Source: Aldehydirespirator sp965116665 (GTDB lineage Bacteria; Actinomycetota; Acidimicrobiia; Acidimicrobiales; Aldehydirespiratoraceae). Taken from it: 64,000 bases of DNA. The stretch is taken from NCBI GenBank assembly GCA_965116665.1, contig OZ220709.1:868001-932000 (forward strand), written 5' to 3'. The notes beneath the pieces are model-generated. The model was not told where the DNA came from. It made no database searches and worked only from the letters and a program-made list of their open reading frames with translations. The stretch's first letter is position 1; each line of letters starts with the position of its first letter. The position numbers and the translations under genes are program-made. This document shows positions 62,198 to 64,000 of the stretch, piece by piece.

Positions 62198-63000
62198 GGC
62201 TTGGAACCCGGCCGGTACCCGGCCACTTCGCCGGTGGTGGCCAGGAGGTACGAGGGCACCTCGCCACCGCCGTGCACCGGCACCGACGCTCCCGACATGT
62301 ACGAGGCCAGAGGTGAGGCGCAGAACAGCACCACGTCGGCGATCTCGTCAGGATCTCCGAGCCGGCCCAACGCCAGGGTTCGACCTACGGCCTCGATCCC
62401 GGCCTCGTCGCCGTAGTAGAGGTGGGCCTGCTCGGTGCGCAGCAGCCCCACCACGACGCTCAGTACCCGGACGGCCGGGCCCCACTCGTGGGCGAGTGTC
62501 CGCGTCAGGCTGTCCAGTCCGGCCTTGGCTGCGCCGTAGGCGGCGCTGGCCGGGGAGGGGCGGATGCTCGACACCGAGGAGATGTTGATGATCACCCCGC
62601 CGCCCTCCTGGGAACTCATCACGGGGTGCGCGGCCTGCGCGAACGTAAGCGGGGCCAGCAGATTGAGTGCGACGATCCTCTCGTTGAACCGGGGCGAGAC
62701 CGTGGCCGTCTCCGCGGGCGGGGCCCCTCCGGCATTGTTGACCAGCACGTCGATCCGGCCGGTGCGGTCCACCGCGTGTTGCACTACCGCGGCCACCTGG
62801 TCGGGGTCGCGCACATCGGCGGCCACGAAGGCTGCGTCCCTACCGCCGGCGGTTACCGGCTCCTCCGGCTCGCGGCGGGCGCAGACGACGACATCGCCGC
62901 CGTGCTCGAGAAACCTGGTGGCGATGACCCTGCCGAGGCCCATGGTGGCGCCGGTCACGATCACGGTCCGGCCGGTCATGTCGAGCGGGTTGTCGGGCAC
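62194..63000 (-). CDS. Short-chain dehydrogenase next to ipdA
   Basis: 268 residues from GTG 63000, which has GGAG 6 nt upstream (ATG 62979 would give 261). SDR signatures: VTGATMGLGRVIATRFLEHG, NNAGGAPPAE, Ser in NISSVSSIRPS, Tyr-x3-Lys in AAYGAAKAGLDSLTRTLAHE. The C-terminus PVHGGGEVPSYLLAT is typical of a subset in actinobacterial steroid regulons. Divergent from ipdA, so the two may share a regulatory region. Confidence 0.85.
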   Translation of the reverse strand: MPDNPLDMTGRTVIVTGATMGLGRVIATRFLEHGGDVVVCARREPEEPVTAGGRDAAFVAADVRDPDQVAAVVQHAVDRTGRIDVLVNNAGGAPPAETATVSPRFNERIVALNLLAPLTFAQAAHPVMSSQEGGGVIINISSVSSIRPSPASAAYGAAKAGLDSLTRTLAHEWGPAVRVLSVVVGLLRTEQAHLYYGDEAGIEAVGRTLALGRLGDPDEIADVVLFCASPLASYMSGASVPVHGGGEVPSYLLATTGEVAGYRPGSKP

Positions 63001-63155
63001 GCGGCTCTCCGAGGTGGGCAGGCTTGCCTTGAACCTATCGCCGCTGGGATTTGGCAGCGTTATGCACGGGTATGCGGGGCATTGTGCTGCCAGTTCGGGG
63101 ATGGGCCGCGGCGGCGGGAGTAGCAGCAGCACGGCCCGGGCTCTACGGTCGGGCG

Positions 63156-64000
63156 GTGCCTGACAAGCGGATGACAGAGGACGAGGTCGTCGCGGAGCTC
63201 AGCAGCGGCATGACCATCGGCATCGGCGGGTGGGGGTCGCGCCGCAAGCCCATGTCGCTGGTGCGGGCCATTCTGCGCAGCGGGCTGGAGGACCTTCATG
63301 TGGTCAGCTACGGCGGACCCGACGTGGGCCTGTTGTGCACCGCCGGCCGGGTCCGCAGGCTCACCTACGGGTTCGTATCGCTCGACTCGATCCCGCTGGA
63401 GCCGCACTTCCGGATCGCCCGCCAGACCGGCTCGGTCGAGGCCCACGAGTTCGATGAGGGCGCCTTCTACCTGGGCCTGCTGGCCGCCACCCACCGGGTG
63501 CCGTTCTACCCGACCCGGGCCGGGCTGGGCTCCGACATGCTCACCTACAACCCGGACCTCAAGACGGTGACGAGCCCATATGGCGACGGCACCGAGCTGG
63601 TGGCCGTTCCCGCCTTCGACATCGACGTGTCGCTGGTGCACATGAACCGGGCCGACGCCGCCGGCAACGGGCAGTTCCTCGGTCCCGACCTGTACTTCGA
63701 CGATCTGTTCGCAATGGCTGCGGGGCGCACCTTCATGTCGTGCGAGCGCCTCGTGGCCACCGAGGACCTGCTGAAGGAGGGATCGGTGCACACCCTGAAG
63801 ATCCCGCGCCTGCACACCGACGGCGTGGTGGAGGCCCCGGGCGGCGCGCACTTCACTGAGTGCCTGCCCGACTACGGCCGCGACGAGGCCTTCCAGCGGG
63901 AGTACGCGGCCACCGCCCGGGACCCCGAGGCCTGGGACCGGTTCCAGACCGACTGGCTCGACTTGCCCTCGCACGAGGACTACCGGGCTCGCCTAGCCGG
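63156..64000 (+). CDS. ipdA: IpdA, steroid ring-D CoA-transferase-like hydrolase alpha subunit (partial)
   Basis: The GTG at 63156 opens a frame of 281 complete codons to the right edge. The pattern PDKRMTEDEVVAELSSGMTI, GIGGWGSRRKPMSLVRAIL, VVSYGGPDVGLLCTAGRVRR, and VVEAPGGAHFTECLPDYGRD is that of IpdA (Rv3551 type). IpdAB belongs to the CoA-transferase superfamily but hydrolytically opens the last steroid ring (COCHEA-CoA). The beta subunit ipdB is expected just beyond the window. Confidence 0.9.
   Translation, partial: MPDKRMTEDEVVAELSSGMTIGIGGWGSRRKPMSLVRAILRSGLEDLHVVSYGGPDVGLLCTAGRVRRLTYGFVSLDSIPLEPHFRIARQTGSVEAHEFDEGAFYLGLLAATHRVPFYPTRAGLGSDMLTYNPDLKTVTSPYGDGTELVAVPAFDIDVSLVHMNRADAAGNGQFLGPDLYFDDLFAMAAGRTFMSCERLVATEDLLKEGSVHTLKIPRLHTDGVVEAPGGAHFTECLPDYGRDEAFQREYAATARDPEAWDRFQTDWLDLPSHEDYRARLA

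Overview
The window is high-G+C DNA from an actinomycete. Several genes have their closest recognisable relatives in Actinomycetota: IpdF- and IpdA-type steroid ring C/D genes, a PaaX-regulated phenylacetate cluster, an F420-type luciferase-like oxidoreductase, and many GTG starts. A member of the Acidimicrobiia is a reasonable guess from the mixture, but the sequence alone does not prove it.

Layout. 1-2456: a nucleotidyltransferase-HEPN protein (cut by the left edge) and an AAA ATPase. 2457-12785: a complete type I-G (formerly I-U) CRISPR-Cas locus in the order csb1-csb2-cas3-csb3-cas4/cas1-cas2, then a leader and an array of eight identical 36-nt repeats. The array's far end is cut inside its ninth repeat by an IS3-family remnant (12786-13855). 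13856-15960 is a scar-like zone: a small secreted SLH-like protein, repeats, an HNH endonuclease remnant and a frameshifted DUF1330 remnant. 16012-21013: phenylacetate catabolism (paaZABC-paaX). 21087-23411: an MMPL exporter.

23525-37172, all but one gene on the minus strand, looks like a nucleobase/nucleoside catabolism region. It has an NMT1-type ABC importer, a luciferase-like oxidoreductase, malonate-semialdehyde dehydrogenase, dihydropyrimidinase, beta-ureidopropionase, a nucleoside hydrolase and a ribokinase. Embedded in it are a CoA-binding protein and an O-acetylhomoserine sulfhydrylase with a 30-bp tandem repeat upstream. 37223-41334 is a small defence-type islet: a 1170-residue SIR2-domain protein resembling defence-associated sirtuins, followed by a frameshifted RelE/HigB-like toxin and what may be the first codons of a lost antitoxin.

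41335-47053: an oxygenase without Rieske ligands, a cyclase, an NfeD-flotillin pair, and two SDRs, one of them IpdF-like. 47094-59120: a Dpp/Opp-type ABC system with four consecutive paralogous substrate-binding lipoproteins before one set of two permeases and two ATPases. 59133-61767: siroheme sulfite/nitrite reductase with precorrin-2 dehydrogenase and a promoter bracketed by two inverted operator-like sites. 61844-64000: a small membrane protein, an SDR, and divergently ipdA, cut by the right edge.

Most worth following up: the array/IS junction; the SIR2 protein with Asp where the family has its catalytic Asn; the oxygenase with no Rieske cluster ligands; the four-binding-protein transporter, including a gene whose only usable start appears to be CTG; and the paired operator sites upstream of the siroheme genes.
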